Positions 7,980-17,181 of a stretch of 39,362 nucleotides of DNA are shown piece after piece. Where the stretch lies: NCBI GenBank assembly GCA_003252535.1, contig QKDN01000032.1, forward strand, positions 1 through 39,362. The letters run 5' to 3'. This DNA is from Campylobacterota bacterium. GTDB taxonomy: Bacteria > Campylobacterota > Campylobacteria > Campylobacterales > Sulfurovaceae. Numbering within the stretch: the first letter of the stretch is position 1; the number at the start of each line of letters is the position of its first letter. Both the position numbers and the translations under genes were made by a program. The notes under the pieces were generated by a model. The model did no database searches and was not told the origin of the DNA. It saw only the letters and a program-made list of their open reading frames with translations.

Positions 7980-10900
7980 CAGCGCACCACCAGATAGGAG
8001 ACGATCTCGAAATCCTCGATCCCTTTGAAGTTCTGATTGCTCAGAGATGTGCCGCCGCGCTCAAAGAGACTGGCAGTACCTATTTCCTCATTTTTACCGA
8101 TGATATTGTCGACTGCGGCACGCAAGAGCGTACGATAGTGCTCCATATCCTTGCCGTGGTTCGTCTCCTTGTGAAACCCGGCGGTGAGGGTGTCGATGGC
8201 GTCGTTGTGTCCGAGCGAGAGCTTCTTGTAGATATCGAGTATCTTTTTGGCGTGGGTATAGGTGTAGCGCACTGCACCACTGCTATCGACAAAGAGCAGA
8301 TAGTAGGGGTCGAGCGCATAGTTGGGGGTATGTATCTTGTCATTGACCGATCTGAGGCAGAAGATCACTCCCTGAGGGGTCGTCTCTCTGAGATGCTCAT
8401 CCTCTCTCATGGTGACGGCACAGAGTCCCAGAGGAGCTCTCACCAGTTCATCTTCATGCTCTTTGAGATAGTTCATCAGATCCATCTTGAAGTCATTGAG
8501 GGTCAGATCGGTGATAGAGATACCGCCTGAGAGCTCTTCGACATCGACGACGCTCTCCTGGAGCTGCTTGAGCTGTTTGCGTCTGTATTCGAGGTCGTTC
8601 ATCTTTTTCTTCTCATCGTAGTCGATGATATTCTCCTCACCCGTGGCAGATACATCGAGCAGTACCATACGACCGCTTACTCTGGCTTCGAGATTGATAT
8701 ACTCATCGAGCTCCATATTCGGCCAGAAGTTCACCAGCTGAACGCTGTCATTGGTCGAGCCCAGACGATCGATCCGACCAAAACGCTGGATGATCCGTAC
8801 CGGGTTCCAGTGGATATCGTAGTTGATGAGATAATCACAGTCCTGGAGATTCTGCCCTTCGGATATACAATCGGTCGCGATGAGGATATCTATCTCTTCG
8901 GTCGTATTGGGATCGATCTTGTATCGCTCCTTGGATCTCGGAGAGAAATTGATGAGGATATTGTTCATATCCCCTACCTTGATACCCCGCATAGTGGTGG
9001 CATTCTGACCGGCTCCCTGTACCAGTGCGGAGTGCAGGTCGTACTTTTGCCGTACCCATGAGGATATATCTCTGTAGAGATAGGCAGCAGTATCGGCAAA
9101 AGCTGTGAAGATGATGATCTTCCTGTTGTTATCGTTGAGAGGGTTCTCGATCTTGTGCGATATCTCCTGCTTGAGCCTCTCCAGCTTAGCATCCCTGCTG
9201 TTGTCCACGAGTTGCGATATCTCCAGAAGCTCACGAAGCCTGTCGCGATCCTCTTCGAGGTCTTGCTGCCACCTGATGATATCGACATCCTGCAAGAGCA
9301 CCTTGATCTTGCCGCCTACAAGGGTTTCGGCGAGATCATCGGCATCCAGGTCTATATCCAGGATACTCAGATCGCTCTCATATTCGCTGTCATGCTCTGC
9401 TATGAGCTTGAGGATATCCTCTATCTTGACCAGCAGTTTCTGGAGGGTCAGAGAGAAGGAGTTGATCGAGCTCTCCATCCGCTTGAGGAGATTGACACGC
9501 ATAAGGTGAATGAGGCTCTGCTCTCTATCGGTTTGACGGAATGTCGAGCCGCCTTTGAGGGATATATCGTATCTTTTGTGGTACTCTTTTTGCTTTTCGC
9601 TGCGAATGTATTTGAGCGGTGAGTAGGCGCTGAGATTGAGCTTGCGGATGCTTCGGTTGATCTCCAGAAGCGGTGGGAATTCATGGAGATTGTCGATATC
9701 TGATTTGATATTGATCGGGGTCTTTCTCTGAGGGAACTTCCCTATCTCTTCGACATTGTAGTACTTCTCGATGTGCTGTCTCGACCTGGCTATGGTGACG
9801 AGATCGAGGAGCTTGAAGTAGTCCATGTTCATCATCTCGAGGAGCTTCTCGACGCTCTTTTGCTCATCGCTCAGGTCAAGCCAGCTGTTGAACTTCTTTT
9901 GCGCTTTCGCCAGAGTAAGATCGATGCTCCTGATCCCCTCATCGACGAACGCCAGGTCATCGCCCTCAGTGATGAACGAGACCTGGTTCTTCAGATCGGT
10001 CATTCGATTATTGACCGGAGTTGCGGAGAGCATGAGCACTTTGGTCTTGACACCGGAGCGGAGGATATCATCCATGAGCTTCGCGTAGCGTGTCTTGCGA
10101 TCTTTGGCGGGGTTGTTGTTGCGGAAATTGTGCGACTCGTCTATGACGACTAGATCATAGTTCCCCCAGTTGACGGTAGCGAGATTGATTTCACCGGACT
10201 TGCCGCTCTCGCGGGAGAGATCAGTATGATTAAGGACATCATAGTTGAACCTGTCTTCGGCGAGGATATTACGCTTGTCGTTGATCGTATAGACCGTCCA
10301 GTTCTCCCTGAGCTTTTTGGGTGCGAGTACCAATACGCGATCGTTGCGAAGCTCATAGTACTTGATCACAGCCAATGCTTCGAAGGTTTTCCCGAGACCA
10401 ACGCTGTCGGCTATGATGCAGCCGTTGTATTTCTCCAGCTTGTCGATAGCGCCGATCACTCCGTCCTTTTGGAAATTGTAGAGCTTGTTCCAGACGATGG
10501 TGTCCTTGAAGCCTGTTTTGGTCTTGATGATCTGCTCCTCATCGATATCCTGGAGGAGCTCTTTGAAGAGGTTATAGAGTGTAACGAAGTAGACATATTC
10601 CGGTGCATTATCCTGGTAGAGTCGTTCGAGCTCTGCGAGCATCTGCTCCTTGGTATTGCGGCACATCGCGTCGTGATTCCACATACCATTGAAAATACTC
10701 AGTAATTGCTGTGTATTCTCTTTGTCTGAGTGTAGAGTATTGAAGTCAAAACTATCAGATGAACAATACCCCAGACCGCTGCAAGTCATATCAGAACTAC
10801 CGCTGATGGCTACAGGATCGGATGTACGAACATGGAAAAGCGTATTATGGATGGTACCGGGGCGTACTGCTTCTTTGGCCTCGACCTTGGACTCTATCCA

Positions 10901-11173
10901 CCTGGCACATTCACGGCTGATATGTATCTGTTCCATTTGATTACGCAAGGCGATCTCATGGCGACCACCCTGCATAGATATCGGAGTATCTGATGCAAAA
11001 TGAGGAGCGCTGAAGAGCAGACGGACATCATGAGCAGTCTGAAGCTCCCGGCGTAGTTTATGATAGGCGAAGATAGAGAAATCCCGAGTGATCAAAGAGA
11101 GTGATGCGTTATCCTGAAAATACTGCTTGAGTACATCACCAACCCTACCATGTTGCCGATTATCAACGATCAT
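7979..11173 (-). CDS. PLD-like / SNF2-type helicase, defence-associated
   Basis: 1064-aa protein and first gene of the defence cluster. Residues 1-180 contain FHVRTSDP and SGSSDMTCSGLG, resembling the phospholipase-D-like domain of defence helicases but with a weak HKD motif (HxR rather than HxK), so nuclease activity is doubtful. The SNF2 core follows: DSVGLGKT Walker A (about 256-263), DESHNFRN (345-352), SATPVNNR (383-390), and a late helicase-C lobe with ATDCISEGQNLQDCD and RFGRIDRLGS. The product would translocate on DNA and may assist restriction. The ATG at 11173 is preceded by AAAGGGTAGG, a weak ribosome site. It could belong to an extended type III system; substrate unknown. Confidence 0.85.
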   Translation of the reverse strand: MIVDNRQHGRVGDVLKQYFQDNASLSLITRDFSIFAYHKLRRELQTAHDVRLLFSAPHFASDTPISMQGGRHEIALRNQMEQIHISRECARWIESKVEAKEAVRPGTIHNTLFHVRTSDPVAISGSSDMTCSGLGYCSSDSFDFNTLHSDKENTQQLLSIFNGMWNHDAMCRNTKEQMLAELERLYQDNAPEYVYFVTLYNLFKELLQDIDEEQIIKTKTGFKDTIVWNKLYNFQKDGVIGAIDKLEKYNGCIIADSVGLGKTFEALAVIKYYELRNDRVLVLAPKKLRENWTVYTINDKRNILAEDRFNYDVLNHTDLSRESGKSGEINLATVNWGNYDLVVIDESHNFRNNNPAKDRKTRYAKLMDDILRSGVKTKVLMLSATPVNNRMTDLKNQVSFITEGDDLAFVDEGIRSIDLTLAKAQKKFNSWLDLSDEQKSVEKLLEMMNMDYFKLLDLVTIARSRQHIEKYYNVEEIGKFPQRKTPINIKSDIDNLHEFPPLLEINRSIRKLNLSAYSPLKYIRSEKQKEYHKRYDISLKGGSTFRQTDREQSLIHLMRVNLLKRMESSINSFSLTLQKLLVKIEDILKLIAEHDSEYESDLSILDIDLDADDLAETLVGGKIKVLLQDVDIIRWQQDLEEDRDRLRELLEISQLVDNSRDAKLERLKQEISHKIENPLNDNNRKIIIFTAFADTAAYLYRDISSWVRQKYDLHSALVQGAGQNATTMRGIKVGDMNNILINFSPRSKERYKIDPNTTEEIDILIATDCISEGQNLQDCDYLINYDIHWNPVRIIQRFGRIDRLGSTNDSVQLVNFWPNMELDEYINLEARVSGRMVLLDVSATGEENIIDYDEKKKMNDLEYRRKQLKQLQESVVDVEELSGGISITDLTLNDFKMDLMNYLKEHEDELVRAPLGLCAVTMREDEHLRETTPQGVIFCLRSVNDKIHTPNYALDPYYLLFVDSSGAVRYTYTHAKKILDIYKKLSLGHNDAIDTLTAGFHKETNHGKDMEHYRTLLRAAVDNIIGKNEEIGTASLFERGGTSLSNQNFKGIEDFEIVSYLVVR

Positions 11174-11658
11174 GCCTACCCTTTCTCATTCATGATTTGA
11201 GAGAAATAGGATAGCATAATTATTTCAAATTTTGCAAAAAAGAGGAGGAAGTAAACTTCAAAAGTATATTCAGTTTGGTTTGATTCCAATGTGTGAGACT
11301 ATATTCAAAAGAAAATATAGGGGTATCTTTTTTATGTTTCCTTGAAAATCACCTCAAATAGGTTAGATTAAGGTTCTCCGCATCTCTTTGTGATCGATAT
11401 GAAGAATTCACCTTCACCGCCTGAATGTTCCTATATACTGGCATTGAGAAGGTTGACATAATCTTGTAATCCTATGCAGTCACGCATAAACTCTACAATT
11501 TTTTGAGATGTATATATCTACCCTTTATCGCCTTCAGAGTGTATCTCTTTCATCAATTCATTTCGGCAGTTTGTAACATCTTGTGTATTTTGGACAATAG
11601 ATTATTTCTTTAGTAAAACTATTTTCTACATCTAGTAGTGTGGATATCAGTGTATTTT
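11174..11658. other. gene-free stretch with decayed coding trace
   Basis: There is no intact gene in 485 bases. The part next to 11173 must hold the promoter and leader of the defence operon, but no convincing -35/-10 pair stands out. On the minus strand, 11598 to 11431 reads as about 56 protein-like codons interrupted by one TAG (11518-11520), including DVTNCRNELMKEIHSEGDKG and then KIVEFMRDCIGLQDYVNLL. This looks like the remains of a lost gene, but is too short to name. Confidence 0.4.
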
Positions 11659-11880
11659 TTATACCCTCTCCAGCGCCCCGATAATCTTGCCGATGATCAT
11701 CGTCTCATCGGAGGATACCGTTTGGATAGGGTAGGCTTTGTTGTCGGAGATAAGATCGATACCCCCGTGAGCATTGAACGCTACCCTTTTGACGAATAGG
11801 GAACCCCCGGCGTTGACCACGAAGATGCCGCCGTTCATGATGGAAGTCCTGCTCTTGTCTATGATGATTCCGACGGTAAA
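11659..11880 (-). pseudogene. 3' remnant of an S24-family (LexA/CI-like) repressor gene
   Basis: Read on the minus strand out of frame with the neighbouring tnsF-like gene, this stretch encodes about 73 codons ending in TAA at 11661-11659. The product contains GIIIDKSR, NGGIFVV, LFVKRV, a GGIDLISDN segment and IIGKII. This is the typical C-terminal half of S24 peptidase-type phage repressors, including the Lys (VKR) that is the catalytic base in that family. The DNA-binding domain and the Ser region are absent. No start is present, and the 5' end runs into the tnsF-like coding region, so it is a fragment left by deletion. Confidence 0.7.
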
Positions 11881-13322
11881 TAAAACTCCCTCCCAGCAAA
11901 ACGAATGAAGTGGTCTTTGTCTCGCTTCTTGATCGGGAGGAATGAGATCATCACCTTGTCGTTAGGTACCTTGATGTCGTGAAGATACTCAATGGTGATA
12001 CGGAGGATATCTTCTTGGTTATATATCCGTTTAGTTTGAAGTTCGCCATTGAGGGATCGCATCATCTTAATGAACCGTTGTCGTCTCTGCTCCTTGGAGG
12101 TGAGAGGTCGCTCCAGGGCAATGGGTGGTTGTCTTTTGGTTGTGTGTTTGAGATCATACCCATAGGAGTTTTTGAGGAATGAGATGAATGGACTGATCGA
12201 GTTCCTCTGTCCAGGGATGCAGTACATATACCCATCGAGGATATCTTGAGTGGGGGTCTCCTCATTGAGGAATTGACAATATTGGAGGTACTTGACCGCT
12301 GGTGTCATTGAGAGTCTCAAGGTTCGAGCACTGATATCTCCATCGGAGTATTTCTCATTGAGAAAGCTATGGTATCTTCGTATGATCTTCCCGAAGAAGG
12401 TTTGTGGTCTGAATGCATCTAGGTACCTATCGATCATATCAAGATCGGCATATACTGCTTGTATCTCCCTATCCCACTTAATGATCCCTTCATGCTCGAA
12501 GAACTGCATCACGGTGAGATATTTACGGGTGTAGGCAACCGAGAAGTATTCGATTATCTCTTCATAGGATGGAAAACTTGGAGAGTCATCTGGCATGGTA
12601 GTTTTCATCATCTCTTCAAGCTCCTGGAAAAACTTGAAGAAGTGTAGAATACGGTGTGATGCGAATTGAGCCCCTCGCTTTTTTATCAGGTAGGCTGCAA
12701 ATGATCTGTAATATTCGGCAAGTAGATCAGGGAGAGCCCCTGATGCAAAGTTCACCTTCTCCATCAGCCCATTTTTGGCACTGCACTCCATACATATCCT
12801 CCCTCTCCCGGCAGGGAAGAGAGAACCGCACTGTTCACATACTCTAGGCTCTTCCTGACAAGCAGTACAGATAAACTTCCCGTCAACATTATAGGTACCA
12901 TCTTTTTTCTTGCGTTGGCACAAGTGACACACAGGTAGAGTCTTTTCATAGCATGAGGTACAGATAGACCGCTTCGTATGGTCGATGGTTCTGGTAAATA
13001 CATTAAACGACACCTTATCGCAGAGTTCACATCTCCTTGGTTCGATAAAATACCTACTGCATGAGGCGCACACTTGCCCAGCTTTGGTGATCTTTCCAAA
13101 TCGTGTTACGGGTCTTTTGCAGCGAATACAAGGGGTGTCGTCTATTTGACATATCTTGCAAGTAGGGGTAGGTTTCGTCTTGTAGTGGATATATTTCATC
13201 TTCTTGCATTTATGGCATTGCAGCAGCTCAAAATGCTCATGGAAACACTCTTTGCAATAGATATCCCCATGATATCGGTATCGCCATTGATCACAAGGGG
13301 CATTACAAATACTACAAGTCAC
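11859..13322 (-). CDS. tnsF: TnsF/TniE-like target selector: zinc ribbons plus recombinase-like domain
   Basis: 487-aa protein, last gene of the transposition operon. Residues 1-180 carry twelve CxxC pairs (3-6, 23-26, 36-39, 55-58, 65-68, 85-88, 98-101, 121-124, 132-135, 152-155, 162-165, 177-180), enough for about six zinc ribbons. Residues about 195-390 are helical and resemble SAM-like core-binding domains of tyrosine recombinases (EYYRSFAAYLIKKRG). The tail starts like a catalytic domain (RPLTSKEQ) but has no Arg/His/Tyr set. Tn6022-like elements use TnsF, with an inactivated tyrosine recombinase domain, to find comM, which fits the insertion here. The start is GTG, overlapping the tniQ stop as GTGA, after a strong AAGGAGGT. 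The 3' end runs into S24-derived sequence, so it may be truncated. Confidence 0.75.
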   Translation of the reverse strand: MTCSICNAPCDQWRYRYHGDIYCKECFHEHFELLQCHKCKKMKYIHYKTKPTPTCKICQIDDTPCIRCKRPVTRFGKITKAGQVCASCSRYFIEPRRCELCDKVSFNVFTRTIDHTKRSICTSCYEKTLPVCHLCQRKKKDGTYNVDGKFICTACQEEPRVCEQCGSLFPAGRGRICMECSAKNGLMEKVNFASGALPDLLAEYYRSFAAYLIKKRGAQFASHRILHFFKFFQELEEMMKTTMPDDSPSFPSYEEIIEYFSVAYTRKYLTVMQFFEHEGIIKWDREIQAVYADLDMIDRYLDAFRPQTFFGKIIRRYHSFLNEKYSDGDISARTLRLSMTPAVKYLQYCQFLNEETPTQDILDGYMYCIPGQRNSISPFISFLKNSYGYDLKHTTKRQPPIALERPLTSKEQRRQRFIKMMRSLNGELQTKRIYNQEDILRITIEYLHDIKVPNDKVMISFLPIKKRDKDHFIRFAGREFYLPSESS

Positions 13323-14389
13323 AGGTACCTCCTTATCTCGTTCATCTCCCGCTCTACAACATCCGCACTATAGGGTTCCCGTGACCGTGCTCTTTTTGCT
13401 CTATTGCGGGCTATAGATGGTGGTGGTTGCAATTGGGTGATGATCTCCTGAAGTAGGGGAGATGATGGAAAGTGCCTATCGGTGAGCTGTGATCTGGTGA
13501 TATCGGCATATCGGAAGCTCTTCAATAGATTATTTCTATCATTTTGGAGGATCGAGTAAGCAATGAGAAGCAGCGTTTCTCGTTCGGTACGAGTAAGCAT
13601 ATCGAATGTGAATCCGAACTTTGTACTCAAGGGAGCATATCGAAGTTCTCCAAAAAGGTACTCTTGCCATAGCTCATACTTCTTTTGGTGTTTTGCTATC
13701 ATCCTTGGAAGGGCTAGGATGTCTCTTAGAAAGAGAAAGAATGAGGTGTTGTCCTCAAATCCCCACAGTGAATAGAGAAGAGAACACTTTGTTGAATCAT
13801 TACAGATCGAATCGATGGATGATTGGAGTTGTAATAACTCATGGGGCGAGGGTGTTGTCAGGGTTGATTTGAGATCATATCCGCATCGCGTACAGTGTGA
13901 GATTATGGGGTTTTGATAATCGATCAGGTGAGGAGAGAAGCTTTGACCGCACTCAGGACATTTGCTATGGAGTGCAATGTGGTGTATCTCACATTGTGTA
14001 TGCCATGAGAGCCTCCAGTGTTTTGGAAAGTATATTTTCTTTTCATTAAGGCAAAGAGGGCAGAACTGTAGACCGCTGACGATCATTCTGTTTCGTCTCC
14101 CCGTAGGGATGATCCAATTCCATGATGCCTTCTGCTCGAACCCCTTCTCGCTGAACTTCTCAAGGGTTGAGGCAAGTGTCATTGATGACATCTCCTCGAC
14201 ACTGAGTCTGCTAAAGCGTACAAGCTCGATCATCTGCTCTTGCGGTAATGTTCTATCGATATCCCGTGTCCATGCTCTCCACTCACCCCAAATCCCATAT
14301 ATCCACCCCATAGGGTCGGTACCATGTGCGATACTGTGGCGTATGAGCCATGATGACAGGAGTTCGTTGGGGTAAGGGCGTGAGATCAT
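13319..14389 (-). CDS. tniQ: TniQ/TnsD-family transposition protein
   Basis: 356 aa using the ATG at 14389, which overlaps the tnsC stop as ATGA; an upstream start at 14503 would overlap tnsC by 118 bases and is unlikely. The N terminus (MISRPYPNELLSSWLIRHS) is the TniQ signature. A zinc-binding region follows: CPLC (110-113), TQCEIHH (about 132-137), CPEC (144-147) and CTRC (166-169). TniQ proteins link target recognition to the TnsC ATPase in Tn7-like systems. The gene also overlaps tnsF by four bases, consistent with coupled synthesis. Confidence 0.88.
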   Translation of the reverse strand: MISRPYPNELLSSWLIRHSIAHGTDPMGWIYGIWGEWRAWTRDIDRTLPQEQMIELVRFSRLSVEEMSSMTLASTLEKFSEKGFEQKASWNWIIPTGRRNRMIVSGLQFCPLCLNEKKIYFPKHWRLSWHTQCEIHHIALHSKCPECGQSFSPHLIDYQNPIISHCTRCGYDLKSTLTTPSPHELLQLQSSIDSICNDSTKCSLLYSLWGFEDNTSFFLFLRDILALPRMIAKHQKKYELWQEYLFGELRYAPLSTKFGFTFDMLTRTERETLLLIAYSILQNDRNNLLKSFRYADITRSQLTDRHFPSSPLLQEIITQLQPPPSIARNRAKRARSREPYSADVVEREMNEIRRYL

Positions 14390-15297
14390 ACTAAAGGTAT
14401 CTCCATCGGTGCGTTCTTGCGAGTAGGGCGTACCCACTGATGCTTTTTGATGATATCTATGGTGATCTCTTCGAGCCCATCTTTTAGAGCACTTTTGGCA
14501 CATTCGACTAGAAGGGTATGTAGGTTGCCCAGGTTTCCTTCACATATACTCAAGAGGAGTGAAGCTTTATCTTTAGTATAAAGCATAGAGGGCTCTCTAA
14601 GCGGCAAACTCTTTTCGAAGCCTTTGAGGAGTCCTAGAAACTCTCTATCAAGCTTCCATGAATCAAGTCTCGCAACACTGTAACGGCTTGCCAGTTGAGG
14701 ATCACTTGCCAGGATCGTTGAGGCGGTATTGATCCCCACTGCTACAATAGGTATCTTCAATTCATTCCCAAGAGTCTTGATCGCATTCATCATCTGTCGT
14801 TGTTTGATCGCTGTGGTCTCAAGGAGGTTGTGTATCTCATCGATCACGAGCATCTGAACATCGTGGTCTCTCATCATAGAGTACATATGGTGACGAAGCT
14901 TGATGGTTGTGTCCGATGGACGAAAGGAAGTCCAAAAGCGATCAAGGATAGCCGCATAGAGATTCTTTTCATCTGCGATTGTCGGAGCTTGTATCATCAC
15001 GACGGGTACCCTTGTACGATACATCCCATGCTCATCTTGATACTCTACGGGTTGATTATCTTGCATGAACTGCTCAAGGATGGTTGTTTTCCCCATATTG
15101 GAGTCACCGATTACAAGGAGATTCTTCATCCGGGCTCTTTTGGGCATCTGTAGATAGTTTTGCATCAGATCGATAAGATTCAATGCTCTTGTATATCCTA
15201 TCCAAATAGGTTGATTCAAATATGCCAGCCTGGTGGTACTATCATAAGATGCCACTACCGAGGTTTGTTCTGTAAGATGCGAGTATGTTGCTTGCAT
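14386..15297 (-). CDS. tnsC: TnsC/TniB-family AAA+ transposition regulator
   Basis: 303-aa ATPase. Walker A is GDSNMGKTT (about 64-72) and Walker B is MLVIDEIHNLL (149-159, DEIH at 153-156). A sensor-like VAVGINTAS follows. TniB/TnsC proteins form filaments on DNA and pass target information from TniQ to the TnsAB transposase. The ATG at 15297 lies nine bases after the tnsB stop, and the TAGGAGT ribosome site overlaps that stop. Intact, of normal length for TniB-type proteins. Confidence 0.9.
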   Translation of the reverse strand: MQATYSHLTEQTSVVASYDSTTRLAYLNQPIWIGYTRALNLIDLMQNYLQMPKRARMKNLLVIGDSNMGKTTILEQFMQDNQPVEYQDEHGMYRTRVPVVMIQAPTIADEKNLYAAILDRFWTSFRPSDTTIKLRHHMYSMMRDHDVQMLVIDEIHNLLETTAIKQRQMMNAIKTLGNELKIPIVAVGINTASTILASDPQLASRYSVARLDSWKLDREFLGLLKGFEKSLPLREPSMLYTKDKASLLLSICEGNLGNLHTLLVECAKSALKDGLEEITIDIIKKHQWVRPTRKNAPMEIPLV

Positions 15298-15306
15298 GGT
15301 TGACTC

Positions 15307-17181
15307 CTAATTGGTATCGAAATCAGGGATATCATCAAGGTTATCCCATAGGTCATTATCTTCAGTAGCCGAATTGATCGATGGTCTTTTCTTTGGTAGA
15401 ACCTGCTCATACTGCTCTCTGGCAACTTTTGTCCTCTCTTGAGAGCGTCTGGCTTTTTTGGTCTCCTTCTTGGATGCTTCTACATGATCGTGGAGGCCTT
15501 CATAAGCCATAAGTATATCCCTGTCCGATACACGCCTCGTAGAGTCTCTCTTATCTTTGGCGATTTGCTTGAGAAGGTTGAGTTCATGGAGCGTAAGATG
15601 CTCTACAGATTGATCGGCGAGAGGGATTCGATAGTAGCACTGATCATCTTCGTTGTAGAACCATACCTCGGCAATATTCTTGGGGTCTCTCTTGAAAAAA
15701 TACTCTCTCTTTTTTCCACTCTTAGGGTCTTTGGCATGGATATATCGTTTGAGAACCGAGTCGTAGTAGTTCAACCCGTCAATATTCACCCCGTTCCTTT
15801 GTATGGTTCGCTGGAATGATGGGAGGAAGTCACGGTAGATACTATCGGCATCATTTGGTTTTGCCGGTAATCCGATCGCATCCCCATGAAGGATACCATC
15901 CATGAATTTCTCCTCCGGGCTCATACCGATACCATTATGGGTACGCTTATGGTAGATAGTAGTGATAAATGAGACCAGCCACTTCTCAAGCTCTCTAAAG
16001 GTCATGGTAGCATTCTCTTCGGGATTATATTTTCCCTTGTCTTTGACCGATGAGAAGGTAGTACCGGCTACAAGGTGCATCTCGCTCATGGCGGTACCTA
16101 TCATCCTTTCGATATGCCCTCCATAGTTGGTTTTACCCAGAGGACGATAATCGATATTGATACCATGAAGCATACAAGCCTTCATGAGTGTTTCTGAACG
16201 GAAATCAGCACCATTATCCACATGGACATTATCCATAAAACCCCAGATATTCCAATCGGTATCGATCTTGAGATCGGCAAGAAGCTTATCCTTTGGAACG
16301 ATTCCCGTTGCGATACACATCGCTACCGATGTAGCGCTTGGAGCCTCAAGGGAGAGGTAATACCCATGTATCATCCTGCTGTAGATATCGATTGCCAGGG
16401 TCAGCCACGGTCTCCCGATAGGTTGTCTGTCATTTTCACTTACTATGACAATATCCATCCTGGTATGGTCTATCTGTACCGTATGGAGAGGGTAGGGGAC
16501 TTCAAATTTCTTGGGTGCAGGGTCGAACTTGTCTTTTGCAAGTTGTCTGTCATGTCTCGCGCCCAATTTGGTTCGATCATCTATCTCTGCGATCCTGTTG
16601 CGAATGGTATTCTTGCTGGGAAGAGGGATATTCATCTTGTAGCACTCCGCATGAATCTTATTTATCACTGCTTGCACATTTGGTCTCTGCATCGAGAGAT
16701 AGAATGATTCCAGGACTTTGCTGATAACGATTTCTGCACGAACATCTATCTTCTTATCGCCCAGCTTCCTTCCTCTCTTTTTGGGGAGAAGCCCCGCGAC
16801 ACCACCATAGTTCTGATACCCTCTGAACCATCTGTAGAGAGTTGTAAAAGAGACACCTATCTCATTGGCTCTTAGATATATCTCCTCAAGACTCTTCCCC
16901 TCCAGGATAGGAGCGATACCATAGAGTCTTGTCTCCACACTTCTCCATTCATCGCTATCGATAAGATCAAGGTCTTTTTGATGAGCAACCTCCATTGATG
17001 CTTCAATAGGAGCAGAGACCTTGGAAGTGTTGAGCTTGGCAGGAGTACCTTTTTGAATGTGTATCCCTATCACCTCGCTCATGCTCAAGATGTGCGCTAT
17101 TCGATAGAGCTCCTTTTCATAGGTTACTGTAGCACCAATAGCTATATTCACCTTTTGTCTGTTGATAGATTGTTTGCTCAT
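15307..17181 (-). CDS. tnsB: TnsB-family DDE transposase
   Basis: 624-aa integrase-fold transposase that joins the element's 3' ends to target DNA. The N-terminal part has a helix-turn-helix region (about 95-125) followed by KKRGRK. The catalytic triad is D238 in QIDHTRMD, D322 in HVDNGADF and E358 in GGHIERM, with 35 residues between the second and third, the classic D-D-35-E spacing of the rve/Mu/TniA group. A beta-barrel and a charged tail follow. The start overlaps the tnsA stop as ATGA. It should bind the repeated sites at 17906-18040. Confidence 0.93.
   Translation of the reverse strand: MSKQSINRQKVNIAIGATVTYEKELYRIAHILSMSEVIGIHIQKGTPAKLNTSKVSAPIEASMEVAHQKDLDLIDSDEWRSVETRLYGIAPILEGKSLEEIYLRANEIGVSFTTLYRWFRGYQNYGGVAGLLPKKRGRKLGDKKIDVRAEIVISKVLESFYLSMQRPNVQAVINKIHAECYKMNIPLPSKNTIRNRIAEIDDRTKLGARHDRQLAKDKFDPAPKKFEVPYPLHTVQIDHTRMDIVIVSENDRQPIGRPWLTLAIDIYSRMIHGYYLSLEAPSATSVAMCIATGIVPKDKLLADLKIDTDWNIWGFMDNVHVDNGADFRSETLMKACMLHGINIDYRPLGKTNYGGHIERMIGTAMSEMHLVAGTTFSSVKDKGKYNPEENATMTFRELEKWLVSFITTIYHKRTHNGIGMSPEEKFMDGILHGDAIGLPAKPNDADSIYRDFLPSFQRTIQRNGVNIDGLNYYDSVLKRYIHAKDPKSGKKREYFFKRDPKNIAEVWFYNEDDQCYYRIPLADQSVEHLTLHELNLLKQIAKDKRDSTRRVSDRDILMAYEGLHDHVEASKKETKKARRSQERTKVAREQYEQVLPKKRPSINSATEDNDLWDNLDDIPDFDTN

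Noticed and set aside
13319-14503. Long version of TniQ starting at 14503
   Set aside because: It would overlap tnsC by 118 bases; the ATG at 14389 overlaps the tnsC stop by ATGA and begins with the TniQ signature.
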